NCBI RefSeq assembly: GCF_964204865.1
Contig: NC_135258.1
Location: 8,671,001 to 8,735,000, forward strand
DNA: 64,000 bases
Direction: 5' to 3'
Source: Styela clava
Lineage: Eukaryota; Chordata; Ascidiacea; Stolidobranchia; Styelidae
In this document: piece after piece, positions 36,775 through 51,000 of the stretch
How the letters are laid out: each line of letters opens with the position of its first letter
Numbering within the stretch: the first letter of the stretch is position 1
The notes under the pieces: generated by a model
Told to the model about the DNA's origin: nothing
The model's input: the letters and a program-made list of their open reading frames with translations, nothing else
The model's database searches: none
Program-made: the position numbers and the translations under genes

Positions 36775-38586
36775 AGCTAGCCCACCTCTTCATGCACCCA
36801 ATTCTGGCAACTTTGGTTGGACATTTTTGGCAATTGACTCATAAATTTTTCATAAAAGTATATCTCTTCTGTTCACTCCCATTTATAAAATCTATAAATT
36901 CGGCAGTGGCAAACGTAGTAAATTTATTAACATGGTGTGGAAAGTAATTTTTATTTATTTTTTTTAAACTATGTAATTTATACCTTCTGTATGTTAGTCG
37001 TTGGGCGCGTGTGAGCGTGTGTGAAATATTTCCATTATTTCAGGTGAGTGAACACGTACCACTTCTTATTGGCAAAACCTTTCATCTTGTATACGTTCTG
37101 TACGTTTTAAACCTTATCTAAGGTTTTGTCTGCTGTCCTGATTTCATGATCAGTTTTTATTTATTTTTTTACCAATCATTTTATTGATAATAAATCATTT
37201 TATTTATTATTGAGTCGAAATAAACTCATACTGTACTTATACTTCCTGGGAGTGTTAATTTAATTGCAGTACTAAAAAATTAGTGTAGAAATAGCTGTGA
37301 TAGACTAGGCTAAAATTCTATACTGGTAATTGAAAAAAAAAACAGATTGTTGTATGCAATGAATCATAATTATGGTTTGAAACACATGCCCGATTTTACA
37401 AGCGCCGACTCGCGATACCACTCTTGAAATAAGGCCCGAAAATTTTGCGATGGTAAAGTATAGCTTTTCGGAGGTCAAAGGTCGGGGAAATTTCCATGGT
37501 ATGTGAAGTATTTTTTGGTTGACGAAATAATAAATCTAGCCTATCTCTCTTCTTTTATTTACGTCTTTCGTCGTTCGCTCGCCGGTTTCGGTTTCGTTTT
37601 TATTTGTCAAAAGCAATGCAATTTTATTATGCGAAGCTTATCAACGGTCAGTACCGTACTTGAATAAGCCATGTGTAGGCCATAAGTGAACAATGCCGTA
37701 GTACCATAGTACAGTAGTAAGGGTTCTTCGTGATCAGATAAAATACGGTACCGGTCTGACGGTATACCGGTACCGGTATTCTATTCCGTGGGTATGATAT
37801 CATACTTGTATATTTTGATGCTGCATTTATCTGACATATGGTAGCATGGATTTAACCTAGACTACATTGATTTTCTTTTTGATTTGGTGGTTAAATGACT
37901 TCTGGTGGCGTTTAATCCAATTTCAAAAACTTTAAGTCAATTTTACAATCTGACAGTGATGATTTCAGTAATTTGAAATAAACCTTCAGACCTTGGACTT
38001 TGAACATTCATAAGATAATAATAATAATATTCTTATGCTAGTCTATAATATAATTATATTTTTGCTGATATATTTTGCAAATGATTCGGTAGATTTCTAT
38101 AATGATTTCATTTTGTTGGTTGTATTGCTTGCAGGTACTAGTGCAGTATTGTATTATCATTCGACTGTTTAAAAAGAATCGCTGCTTGTGTGATGAATGA
38201 AGTTATCATCTGTGTAAATCTTTGGTGTAGATTGGATTCATATGTTTACAGCAAGTAGACGAAAACTGGAGAACAATTACTGAATTATGTAAGAATTTTT
38301 TCAGTTTATTAATTTTGATGCTTGACCTGTGCCGTGTTCTCAGAATCTCCTTCCACCCTTATACAATTACTAAATTATATACTGTTAATTTAATTACTAC
38401 TACTACTACTAATATTAATTTTTAATGTTAACTTTATTGTTAAGACTGATTTATTTTATCACAATTCAATTTCACCTTTAACCAGTTCACTACTATAATC
38501 AATGAAGGATGACCTGACAATAGGTGTAAAGGTGTAATTTTAGTATCAGTTGTTCATTGATTTCTGGGCAAGGGTGAGTAGGGATA
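36775..38586. other. Intergenic or 5' UTR-intron sequence upstream of ERC coding exon 1
   Basis: No gene recognised. A short run of ggtaccggtctgacggtataccggtaccgg-like motifs lies around 37747-37777. Confidence 0.35.
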
Positions 38587-38918
38587 GGATTTACATATTT
38601 ATCCCGGGGAGAGGAAAGCCGATAAGATGACTTAATCATTATGGCGAACCACTGTCTCTCGTTAGGTTACGAGTCCAGGTCGGGTATTGGATTAGTCAGC
38701 AAGTTATTTGCTTTTTCGGAAGCATGGACTTGATGGTGGAGGAAGCCGTAACCGACCAGCGATTACGTGAACCTCATTACGGCGGCGAGAAGTTCAGCAA
38801 TCTTCTCGCACATGATCATCCCCGCATGTGATTCGAACCTGCGAACCCACGAAGGGTAATCAGAGATGCGTTGGCGAGCGTATTCCTAACGCTTAGCACG
38901 ATGCGCCACACTGCCGAG
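38587..38918 (-). mobile_element. tRNA-derived SINE (family 1)
   Basis: On the minus strand the head reads ctcggcagtgtggcgcatcg, with a box A-like tggcgcatcgtg (38897-38908) and a box B ggttcgaatcac (38829-38840). The tail is ccccgggataaatatgtaaa-like. These are internal RNA polymerase III promoter elements of a tRNA-derived SINE. A second copy is at 61947-62123. Confidence 0.7.
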
Positions 38919-39026
38919 TAATTTTTATTTTATAATATTTATAGTAATTTTTATATATATCTCATTTTTCTTTCTACTTGCTTTCAATGGATTATAGTTG
39001 TCCTAATTTGCTGTAAAGTAAAAACA

Positions 39027-42000
39027 ATGACAGACAATTTCACTGAAAACCTTCCTTCTTCACCTCGTCAGTCATCAAATAAATCAAGGAATAATGGAAG
39101 CTCTAGAACCTATTCTATGGAAAATATACAAGTAATCATAAATGTTTCCCTTGATGTGGGTTTTTGTCATGACTGATGTATTTGATGTGGCATGTTTCCA
39201 CCATAGACCAATTTTTCTGTGATGTTTGATGACGAGCTGGGAATCAAACTTAAAGAATTGACACCACTGGCTTGTTACTTTTCTAATAATGTTTGATTAT
39301 CTGTATATGTTACCTTATAATATTAATATCAGAGGGATTTGCATGATTCCTTAAATTGATCTGAAATTGTTATTGTTTTGTGCATGTTTTTTTTTTATTA
39401 TTCCAAGACATTTTGTATATTTTTGTATTGTTGGTTACCCATCAGTTTTTATTTTATAACTATCTAGGTATTGTTTTTTTTTGCATGCTAAACTGCTCCA
39501 TTTTCTTGGTTTTCACCAACAATAAATCAAGTAACATTAAATTAAGTTTATTAAGCCCAAATTTTGACACAGATTTCTCTGTAAATTTTATTTTCATTAT
39601 TCGTGTAATAATCACACAAAAGTACAAATAAATTACTAATACGAATAATAAACTTTCCTGCTTTTCTTCAAACCAACGTTCTATCTGTGAGAAATTTGTT
39701 CATTTTCATCCTATGACATAACAATGTATCAAATATTTATTATTCATCAAGATATTTAGATTAGGCGAAACTGACGTCAAAATAGCGCCGTTTTAAATCT
39801 TGTTATACCTAAATCATTGATTTTTTCCAATCGATATATAAGACTCGTAAGCCCAAACTTTCAGATTGCATTATTGCTAGAAGCTCTGTTTTAGAACGCC
39901 TTGACTTATTGATACTTCGTCTGTGTAGATTGCGTACAGAATTTGCTCTTTTAGAAAAGAAATCCTTTTCACTAGTGGTTTTCAAATATAATATTAAAAC
40001 TCAAGTTTTAGCTTCTTCTTTTTTATTCAAAAATGAGAATGAGGAAACAGAAATAAAGATAGAATCTCAAAACATGATTGCTTGAAAATATAAAATAAAA
40101 AGAAATAATGGTTGTTGAACGTTTTAATGCAATTGTAATATTTTGTTTAAACTTTCTCAAAGGAAATTTTAAGGTTTTTGAGTTTTCACACACAAAATTT
40201 TATGTTTGTACATTTTTATGAAGCAAAGAATCCAATTCTGAGAAGATTATAATCTACCCTAACTTTTTAATGCAATGCCCCAATATTGTGTATTTGTGCA
40301 AAGTATAAGCTGCATAGTTTTATTTTAATAGGCATAATTAACAAAGAAATAAAATGAAATAGTATTCACAGGTATTTTATAGGGGTATAAAACCAGACTA
40401 TTGACAGCTATCATTTTTGCTGGTAATGGCTTTTAGCTTTTACTGTTTCATGTTAAAGAATTGTAAATCAAAAAAGTTCATTATTGATTTGTAACGTATA
40501 TTCTTAATGATTTCTCATCTTAGGTCAGTTTTAAATATTCTGAGTTGGCAGTTAGTCAGTTTAATAATGCATAGCTTCATTGATTGCTAAGCCAAGTATT
40601 CAATCCATTTTTTATATATGGATATTTTGCATGTCGCCTAATCGACGGTATATCAATTTGATAAGGCTATATGGAATCTAAGATAGCAGCCATTGTAAAA
40701 TCTAGATCCAGTACTTTTGTATTCTTGAGTACCGTTTCGGGCCTTCTTTTTCATTGATATTTGTAATAGAGTTCCAAAATATTGCAAAAATTTTAATGAC
40801 TGCATTTTCTCTCAGTGTGGTGTGATTGTGGATTGGGTTTTTCATGAAAAAAATATAGAAAATCTGAACCACACCATTACCCTTTGTTCTAGAGTTAGTA
40901 ATGGCCATTCTTGTTGAAAGTGTGGCACGAATGTGATTCCACTTTTTTGACTTGTTTTCTGCCATTCAATTTTGTTCTGATGTGCTTCTAGACATCTTTC
41001 AAAAGTGTAAAGCTTTCACTTTGCGGTCCATTACTTAAACTAGCTTCCATCTTGCTTTAACTCTGTTGTTGGTCATTGGTTTTCTTCTGCAGCCTAAAGT
41101 TGCTTCAATTACGATTTGTTTTTAATCATTTGAAGCAAGATGCAAGCTTTTTTTCCATATCTTTCGCTATTTGTCCATATTCTTTTCGGTACAAGTGATT
41201 CATGTATCCGTAAATGAAAGGATTTACAAAAGCATGCACCCATGAAATGCATCCAACAACGAGAACAACAGCAGCTGATACTTTGAGATTAAGTAGAGTC
41301 TGTTGAAAAAAACATGAAAAAATATTGAAATTGTGACTAGACAATGGACATAGATAGGCTAGAATAATAATGAGTTTTCTAATTTTCTGGGATGCAATAA
41401 GGCAGTTCCATTTTCCACTTTATTTCCAATTTTCCATCAATCTATGATGGCTCATTATCAGATGTTTAGTGTAATTCGTACTTCGGCTTTTGTACAGCTT
41501 GAATATTTTATAATGTGTGTGTAAAAAAGGATTCCAATAAGACTAAACAATCAAAGCATATTAGTAATATTGTATGCAAATACAAATTAAAATTCCCCCG
41601 CCCTCTCCCAAATTAAATCTATCCCGGGAGAAAGTCGGGATTAACTGCAATCAGATGTAGTTTTGTGAGGCCAGAAGAGAACAGAACAAAATTTTTTGAA
41701 GTCCGGTCTTTGTAATTAAAGTCAAACATTTTAGACTTTGGCAAACAATAAATGCTAATGTTGTCAAAATGTCATTTGTTGAAACAATAGTTTTCCCTAC
41801 TCAAAAAACAAAAAATAGAAAATCAATAGTCTTTTAAAAGGATTTATCTAATAGGATAATATTATTAATTCAACATTAGGATTTGTTTAGGCATTATCTA
41901 TGTCACGAAATTCTGCGCATGTTGTAATATCAATAGGCCTACACAATGGATTTGCAAGATTTCTCATTTAAATACCTAAATGCTAAAATTATTGTGCAAT

Positions 42001-45000
42001 TTACCTGAAATGTATATAAAAGTGCTGAAGGAAGCATACACAATGCAAATGCTACACAAATTGTAAGACTGCTGTAAACAAGTTGCCTCTCTCGTGCATT
42101 TCGACGTCTTGCAGCTTTTACCCTGATAAAATAGTGGTAAATATGAGTAAGATTGCATATAATAATTCAGATTCTACCATGTTTACATTAGTAATTTAGT
42201 TAGTTCTGTAAATTTGAACTTTTTTTAAAACTTATATTTACTTGCTGGTAGAACCTTTACTATTACCAATCGTTTTCACAACTCTAGAAGCCTAACAAAC
42301 ACTTCAATGGTGGTAAAAAATGCCAATCTCAATAATTTTCTGCTAAGTTACAACTTTTGTTTATTGTTGTTGATGCATTGCTACTAGTTTTGTAGCATTG
42401 TTATATATATATATAGTGGAATGAGGTAATTGTAATATATGACTATCTTATTGCCAAACAGATCATTATCACACATACATGATTATATTATACTCAAAAG
42501 CTTGAAACCTTTTTTATGTATGTATTTGAGAATATAAAAATTCTTACTTTTGTCTTCTTTTTTCACTTCTTGATTTACTTTTTCCTTTACTTCTGTGTTC
42601 TTTAATTTTTCTCGCAATTGTCCCATGCCTTGTGTGTGGGGGAGTTTCAACATTAGGAACAAGTGTTGGCATAGATGTGCACAAAGCTTTATCTACTGCC
42701 CGGAGTTGGTTCATTGCTGCTGGAGTTAGCAAGTTCATCTGTTCGGCAGTCACTTTTATGCCACCATTTGTGACATGATTTTTATGTCTTATGTATTTGC
42801 TGCCGATTGTATATCCTCGCACAAGTTTTGGGGACACATCAGGGCTGACGATTTCATTTACTTCGGTAACTTTCTCTGGAATGTTTTTTGCAATAGCAGC
42901 AGAATTTTTTCGTGACGTCTGCATAATTTCATCAAGTGATGGTAGTGTGGGTGCACTGAGGGATTTTTTTCGTCTTATGTCTTTTTTATCATCTTCCATA
43001 CCTCGTAATATAACTTGTGCTTCTGCAACTGCTTCTTGAACTGTCTCTGGGAGCGGTGAAGTTGGTTCATTCGAGAACCCTGGTGTTTGGCTTTCGTGTG
43101 AATGTCCAGGCATATCATCAGTTGTAAAATCAGGTGTCCTTAATTGACCTTGAGTATCTTTTTCGTCTTTGACTTTCGGTCGAAATAAAACTTGAAAAAG
43201 AGATTGCCTTCGTTTTTGTGGTTTTGGTGATGCTTCATCAGAAGCTGTCATGTAAGATGCACGAGAGTTTGTGTGTCCTGAAGTAGGTTTGCTAAGCAAA
43301 CCGTTACTCGTTACGTCATGATCACTTCCGTGTCCTGAATCACTTGCTGCATCATGATGTCTTGCTCCTGGAAATGATTCACATTATATTAATGTATGAA
43401 CTCATGCTTAGACATCATGGTGTGATTATTATGCCCGGGTCTTTGGTCATTTATTGTTTCGATGATTTATAAAACTTGCCATTCTTAGGGCCTTTTATTA
43501 ACATTCTTGAACAAACATTATTAAACCTTCATGCTACTGTACAACCAGTAATTGTAATAAATATACCTGTATTTGGAAAATGGGTTCATTCATTCATTTC
43601 AATTAAACTGAATAAAACACTGCCCAAACAAGACCTGGTATATTGGGGATATGACCATAATGTGACCATTGATTCATTCATCATTTCATGGATTATGATG
43701 TCATAAGATTTTTTATGCGACACTTATCCAATACCCTCACTCTGAGTAAGGCTCTGTACAAGGGCCACTGATATATATCGCTATGCGGAAGGTTTCCTTT
43801 TTTGGATTCAGATCTTTCTGATTCGACGCACACCCAATCACACCCTGGGTGATGTGGGCATGGGATTTGAATTCTAAATGTGTAACCTAGAATGCCAGCA
43901 TAGTCAAGTTTTAACTCGATACTTAATCGATAATCAACTTTTATATTTTACATTTCCAACTGTTGAAAAACAAACCTTTTGCTGGTCTGAATTGGAATCC
44001 ACCGCTTATTATACTTGAAGGTCTGTAATCATCTATTCCTTCATCTCCACTCGTTGTCACAGGAGTTGTATGAATTTCGATCCTTGGTTTACTCTGCGAT
44101 CCATTCAGTTTACCTGTTTAAGATGAACAATATAACGATTTACAACCAGTTATATTTATAATTGACTTTCTATTTTTTCAGAAACCTCAGTTATGTGAAT
44201 AGTTATTTTCCTGATCATATTGACTTGAAGTGCTCAGGTCGATCGGTACTTACTTACACGCAAATGGCACACTTTGTAACTTTGCTCTGAAATAAATTTC
44301 CTTTGTTTCTGAGTGTGCGGGACCTTGGTTTGAGCAAATCCGTTTTACATTGTTTTGCGGAAGTTGTTAGATAGTAAAGTTACGCACGCATGGGCTATGA
44401 GTAACATCATATATTTCATGGATTGTCTGGAACTATCGTGCAAAGTAACTAGTTTAGATATTATGGATGCTATTTATCCGTATTATAAATTGATGATATA
44501 ATTATGGCAAACTTGTTTACAAGTCAATTGAAATCGCTTGATATGTTTAAACTGTAGCCAACTGTAAAATGCATTTAAATTTGTTGTTTATTATTGCCTA
44601 TTATGTGGCCCTTTGTATTGAACAAGCCCAGTTACAAGCTGCCTCGTACAAGTGTGAAAGTATTTTGTTCGTAATCTAGCTAGGTTACTTATTTCTTGCA
44701 TACCAGCCACAACTAATCTTACTAATTTCAAGTGAATTTTTGACACTATCGATTGATTTTACGAGGCCTAAGTTAACTTACTTTTGTTAGTTGCCTTAAA
44801 ACTTGCTTTCTTGTGGATTTTTAACTTTTTTTGAACTTTTCTGACTCGTTGTATAATAGCTGAATATAATCCAATCAGTATTAACAATCCTCCAGCTTGA
44901 TAAACGATGTTTAAGATAATGTTGTATATGCTGAAATAGAGAATATTGAATATAGGAAATATTGAGTTTATAGAAACTGATACAAAGATCGAGCAGGGTG

Positions 45001-48000
45001 TGGATTCAGGAGTCATGTTTTTACCGCGGTCAAATTTACAAATTGCTCAGGAGTCCGGACTTGAAAATTGAATTCTCCAAAGTGCGGAGTGGTAATTTCC
45101 CACTTTTAATTGTGATGATAAATGTCAGAATTTTCTTTATAAACTCAATAAGTATCAAGTTTACTAAGAGTTCTTAACAGATTATAATTGAGGAGACTCA
45201 AATATGCAATTGTTTTTGTTACTGAAATTTAATTTTCTCCGAGTTCAAAAGGAGTTGAAATTTCTATGATCCGAATTTTCTCAACCTCTGTGCTATGTCA
45301 TAAACTATTGGCATTGCTGAGATTCTAAAGATCAAACAGAGTCAGACATCCCATTGATCAAATGTTGTTTAATTTTCAAAATCTTTCTTTGAGGTTCTGA
45401 GAAACACTGATCTAATTTTACCTTATTGCCATGCTATCACTTCCTCCTATTGAACATCTGAGTGTGTTTTCTCTATATTTAATTGAACCACCTATAAACG
45501 AAAGAAAACTTTGGTGAACTCACTTCATGCTATTAATGCCAATATATACGGTAATTATAATGAAATGATTCAGCTTACCTATGACAATTGGTAAATAAAC
45601 CAATAATGGTAAAATCCAAATACTTGCTACCCAGAGACGTAGACGATTTCCAGTGAATAATTTTTGATATCTGAAAATTACATTTTTTAGTTCCCAATTT
45701 AGTATAAATTGAAGAGGATTTATATAATGAAACAGGATTCTGTATTATTAAAGTTCTATATTGTTATCCAGATTTGTGGGTGCGATGGACTGACTTACTC
45801 TGGTCCAAATCCCATACGCCGTACTACCACTTCACCCAGGGTGTAATAATTTGGGTAGACAATGTCAAATTGGAATGATTCCACATTCCAGCCTGTCTGA
45901 ATTCCAGTAGCTTTTTGCCTAGAAGTGACTGCTTGTGCGGAGCCTTGTTTGGAGCAAAATGCATATAAATCGTCATAAACAAAAAAGTCAGTCCATTTAT
46001 GCAGATGTCTGGCCTGTGATCGCACATGGCCTCTTTGCTATATCAACTTGCTAGGAAGTATCATATTGTGATGTTAAAAATACAGTAAATTATAATGTTA
46101 TTACTTTGAAATCATGTTATGATTGGTGGTATAATCCAATTGAAAAGTTTTTATTTGCATCATAAACAAAGGGTTAGGAACTTCGATAGCATTCCTCAGT
46201 CTTGTTTTTTTTAACCTTTCCACACAAAACAATTTTATAAAGCAGTCACAGTGTTATACTTTATTCGTTTTAGTGTTCCCTTTGTGCTTGTGAAAGCAAA
46301 AGTTTCACAAGGTTATCATGAAATTTATAAATTAGCAGTAGCATCCCTAGCAATTTGGAAGTACTTTTATGATTATGCTCAACTTACTTTTTTGTGTCCA
46401 CAATGCCGATATATCTGTTGATGGCAATACAGACAAGGTTTTGTAATGATGCCGCAATTAAGCTGTAATAAAAATATCCAATTGTCGAACACACTGCTTT
46501 TGAGTATGGTGCAACCTGAAAATAGAATTTTTGCAAATTGAATGAATATAGAAGACTATTATTTTCATATTCTATTTTAGACTTTTTAGTCATTATTTAT
46601 TTTGAGTTTGAACAATTTAAATTAGACCTACATATTATAAAATCTGTGCCTCTATAAAAAAGTGGTGAAAGTTGATAATAGGAGTGGGCGATTCCAATTA
46701 TTGAGTTGTGACGGTTAATCACTTTATACTTATCACAGTCTATTTCATAAAAGAATTGCATATTGTACTCTTCAATCTATGACCTAATTCATTTTGCATG
46801 ATAACAATACAATTACTAAAAGTGTGCATAAAGTTTAGTTAAAATACATGAAGATGAGTATATCCCATTACTCTATTTGTGCCATAGGTCTATCTATCAT
46901 TATACTTATCAAAGAAGAAAGGATATTTATTCATTTGAATATGGAAATTCCTTTGCATGATAACAATACAATTACTAAAAGTGTGCATTAAGTTTAGTTA
47001 AAATACATGAAGATGAGTATATCCCATTACTCTATTTGTGCCATAGGTCTATCCATCATTATACTTATCAAAGAAGAAAGGATATTTATTCATTTGAATA
47101 TGGAAATTCCAGACATATTATATTTTGCCAAATACTACAGTTTACTCATAGTGAATAGCTTTTAAATTTGAGATAACAATGTCTGAAGAACCTCTTTCAA
47201 ATAAAACTTGAATTTATTCAAATTGAGGAAGATATTTTTTTTTGAATTTGTACAATCGAAGTTATCTTTTTTCTGTCAACTTTTACATTATCCAAATGAA
47301 GTAATGAATTTCTGGACCTCCTGAAGTATGCGCACCAAGATGGCGCACTACCTGAACTCAGGTTGTGTACCAGGTTAGGGTTCAGGTTATGCTACATCTT
47401 GGTGCGCATACTTCAGGAGTACCGCATTTCTTGTATCAATGATTTTTCTCTAAACTCAGTCCATTCTAATTCAAACACCATTTGCATTAGGATTCGAAAA
47501 AACATTCAAAGTCATTCAGATTGTCAAAGTGAGCTTGTATTGATGTTTATTCTTAGAAACTACTAAAATATTCATGAGAATAATGGATTAAAGTAATGTG
47601 GGGAAAGGCAAGAAATCCATCTATTATCTTGTTTGATTTTTTTGTTCCAGACATTTGTCTGGTGTCGAATACTCATGGGATTATCTGGGAATTTTAGTTG
47701 CTCTGTATAATGTTCAATAAAAATAATTGTAAATTGAAGCGACTTAGTGTATATCCTGTAATCAACATGTGTGTAATTGGCTAATAGGCCGGTCTAACTA
47801 TTTTATTGTTCATTTGTGCGAATTGAGAGATAGTACATTACTCAACCGCATTCTCGTTGTATGAAATTCAGAAGGCAATCTTGAATTTAAAAAAGTTTGG
47901 TGTTTGGCTCAATATCAACCTATACACTAGCACTGTTTGGAATGTCATGTCAGTATGAAAAACTCCATAAAATTTTCTGAGTCGTTGTTTTTGTGGAATA

Positions 48001-51000
48001 TGTTTGAAGAACAGTTGCTTAGTACTGAACAATACTTCTTTCTGTTTTGAATCCTGGCGTCCATAAACAAAGAATGTTGATAATAAGAATTCTCACCTCT
48101 ATTATATATCCTGGTAGTTGCAATGGAATGATGATGAGGGAAAATATTAATTCCACAACACATAAATTTGCTATCAAAACATTAAATGAAGTTCGAAGAT
48201 TTCTGTTATTATTGTAAGCCCACACTGTAAGTCCGTTGCCAGCTGTTCCCAATACTACAACAATAAGTCCGAGTGCGAAGCCGAAATATCTCCACTCTCC
48301 TAAAGAAAAAGAAACTAATCATCATGGTGTTTTATTGAAGTATTGCTTGGTTATTCTGGAAAAGTTTTTTTACAAGCTGATGAGGATTGGCGTATGGGTG
48401 TATATGGACAAATAGCTGTGACTATTTATTAATATGGCTTACATTAGTTTTAATTGAAAGGATTGAAGCCTTGGCTAGAACGGTGAAAATATATATTTGA
48501 TTAAATTATAGTTCTTACATTGAGCTCAGTGTAGTAGCTCTTGAAAGTTTAGTGATCAATACAAAAGTAGATTAAATAATGCGAAGTAAAAAACTCTCGA
48601 TATAGGAATTCGTGCATATTGTTTAAAATTGTGGAAATCTACCACCAGATGTATGATATATATCTCCACATATATTTACTATATGATTTCCATAAAAAAA
48701 CAGTAAATTCAAATAAATGTTAAAATTTGAAATAAAGTAATTTCATACCTGGGTCATTGTACATGTCTTTTTCAACCATAATTACAGCATTGTCTGTTGT
48801 TATTTTCAAACTTGTGTCAGGTATTGAATTTGTTTCTATTTCTTCTAAAACAACATTTACCCTTGATTCTGCTCCAGACATGATTCTTTTACTTCTTTTC
48901 AAAATTATATTATAATAAATTAAATAATGATATATTTTTTTGTATATCTGCAAGAAAATTTTTATTCTTTATTTTTTTATGGAAATCATCACTCAAAACA
49001 CGATGTGCCACAAATCCCTTGTGCCACCTCAACCAGGTTGCAAAAAATAGGTTCTTCGAAGAATAGTAACACCTTGCATATCAAAAGGTATCAGTGGCTG
49101 CTTGAACATGGTCTTAATCAGAGCGAAAACCTGAAGGAGTGCCATATATAAAAAAATCCAGCATTTGAGGAGATAGTTATCAGAATACATAAGTAGTTTA
49201 AATGCAATAATTACAGTAATCTGTTCTGATTCTATATTGTGATCTCTGAGCTGATGCATTATTTTAGAGGCAACTACTCTACTAGCACTATTTTTTATAT
49301 TTCTGCATGAAATCAACAAATATCATAGGAATCTGCCATGCCATTCATGTTCTAGGTCTGTTCTAGTGCTGCAATATATCAACAGATAGTGCAGTGCTAT
49401 CTATAGATTGTTCATATCTGCCTAACAGCATTGAATTTGTGCATGCATTATCCTAATTGTTTATGATGTTCCATGCAATCAACACATATTCGTATTGCTA
49501 TCTATTAATTGGAAATTCTGTTATTTATAACTGCCTAACAACGTTCAATTTGTGCGTGCATCAGGCTAATTGGTTATGGTCTTGCATGCAATCAACACAT
49601 ATTCGTAGTGCTATCTATGGGTTAAATGTTTCGGTATTTATATCTGCCTAACAACCTTGAATTTGTGTTGAGAAAAGTGTTTCCCTTGATGTGGGAAATG
49701 ATTCTCATATCATGCTATGCAGTAATTGGAATTTTCTAATTATATATCCCTTGCTCAAACACGGTTGTGTATACTTTTCTAGTCTCAATTCAACATACGA
49801 TGCGTAATATATCGATTTTGTTTATGCTCTTGTCAAAGTATCAACACGTCACAAGCAGTTACCACAGAACATGTGCTGATCACTTCCTTTGAGAAAACAT
49901 TTCCTGTATCACTTCTGACAAGATTGTCTTCTTTTATCTCATTGACCTAATGATAGTTATGTTCATTCTATGTGTCATCAATGTCAATTTCACATCAATG
50001 AGAAAACATTTTCATTATGTCAAATTGGAATCCACCAAAAAATTACACTTTCTATCTATTTTGATACTTTTAAACGTAGCAATTTCGTAAATGTTCCTCT
50101 TTTATAAATAATAATTCCTAAGCTATTTATACTAACGGTTTAATTATTTACACAGCTGTAGAAGAACATGGTAGTAAAAAAACATAGCCATCCTTTCTAG
50201 CTCATGATTCCACTGATTTTTATATCTGAATACCACAAAGAACTTTATGATCTAAACTCCGTTTTATATTCAGAAATGTCTATACCTTTCAATAAATGAA
50301 CATTCACATCGTTTAATTTAATATAAACAACTACCATTTACGTCAATTTAATTGACTATTATTAAACATCCCCACTGATCAAGACTAAACTAGTTAGGCG
50401 GTTTTGGTAATCATAATCTATTCTACTATATCTATCTATATATATACAGCTGGTAACTATCATTTGAGCACAATTATCAGCCATTAATGATTAATTAAAA
50501 CCCTGTAATTTGATATTGGTTTTATACCTTTTTAATAATTTTCCGACAAGGATAAATTACAGACGCACAGTTTTTATTGGATAAAATACATACCGATACG
50601 GCAGTACTTTATAATATTTTATTAAATTGCCTTTTTTTACAAATTATAATCACTCATTTATCATGGTAAACTTTAGCGCTTATTGAAAGTCCATTTTTTT
50701 CAATTCTAGGTTATCCTTTATTCAACTTCCTTGTTTTCAAATTTGACACTGGCGCTCGAGTTCATGCTATTCTGTATTTTGTTTAGAGGATGCTTGATCC
50801 GGAAATGACATTTTCCAAATTCGTCATTTCACTAGAGATGCCAAATGAGTTCAGTTTATATCAAATTTTGATTTTGCTGCGTTAAAAATTGCAATTAAGG
50901 TAGGGCTGTAAGCCGATTTATGTTTCATTCACACAAAATTAAAATGATATAAAATGATTCTTGAAAAAAAAAAATTCCCAAAAATCTTTTAAAATTACTG

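Noticed and set aside
42405-42416. Short TA dinucleotide run
   Set aside because: Too short and too common in this AT-rich sequence to be worth a feature.
42791-43039. Plus-strand frame within 42.8-43.0 kb
   Set aside because: Antisense to GPCR exon 7, which is supported by phase-correct splicing on both sides.
45795-46027. Two overlapping minus-strand frames between GPCR exons 3 and 4
   Set aside because: They lie in a SINE-like repeat shared with 62935-63110, and the flanking receptor exons join in phase without them.
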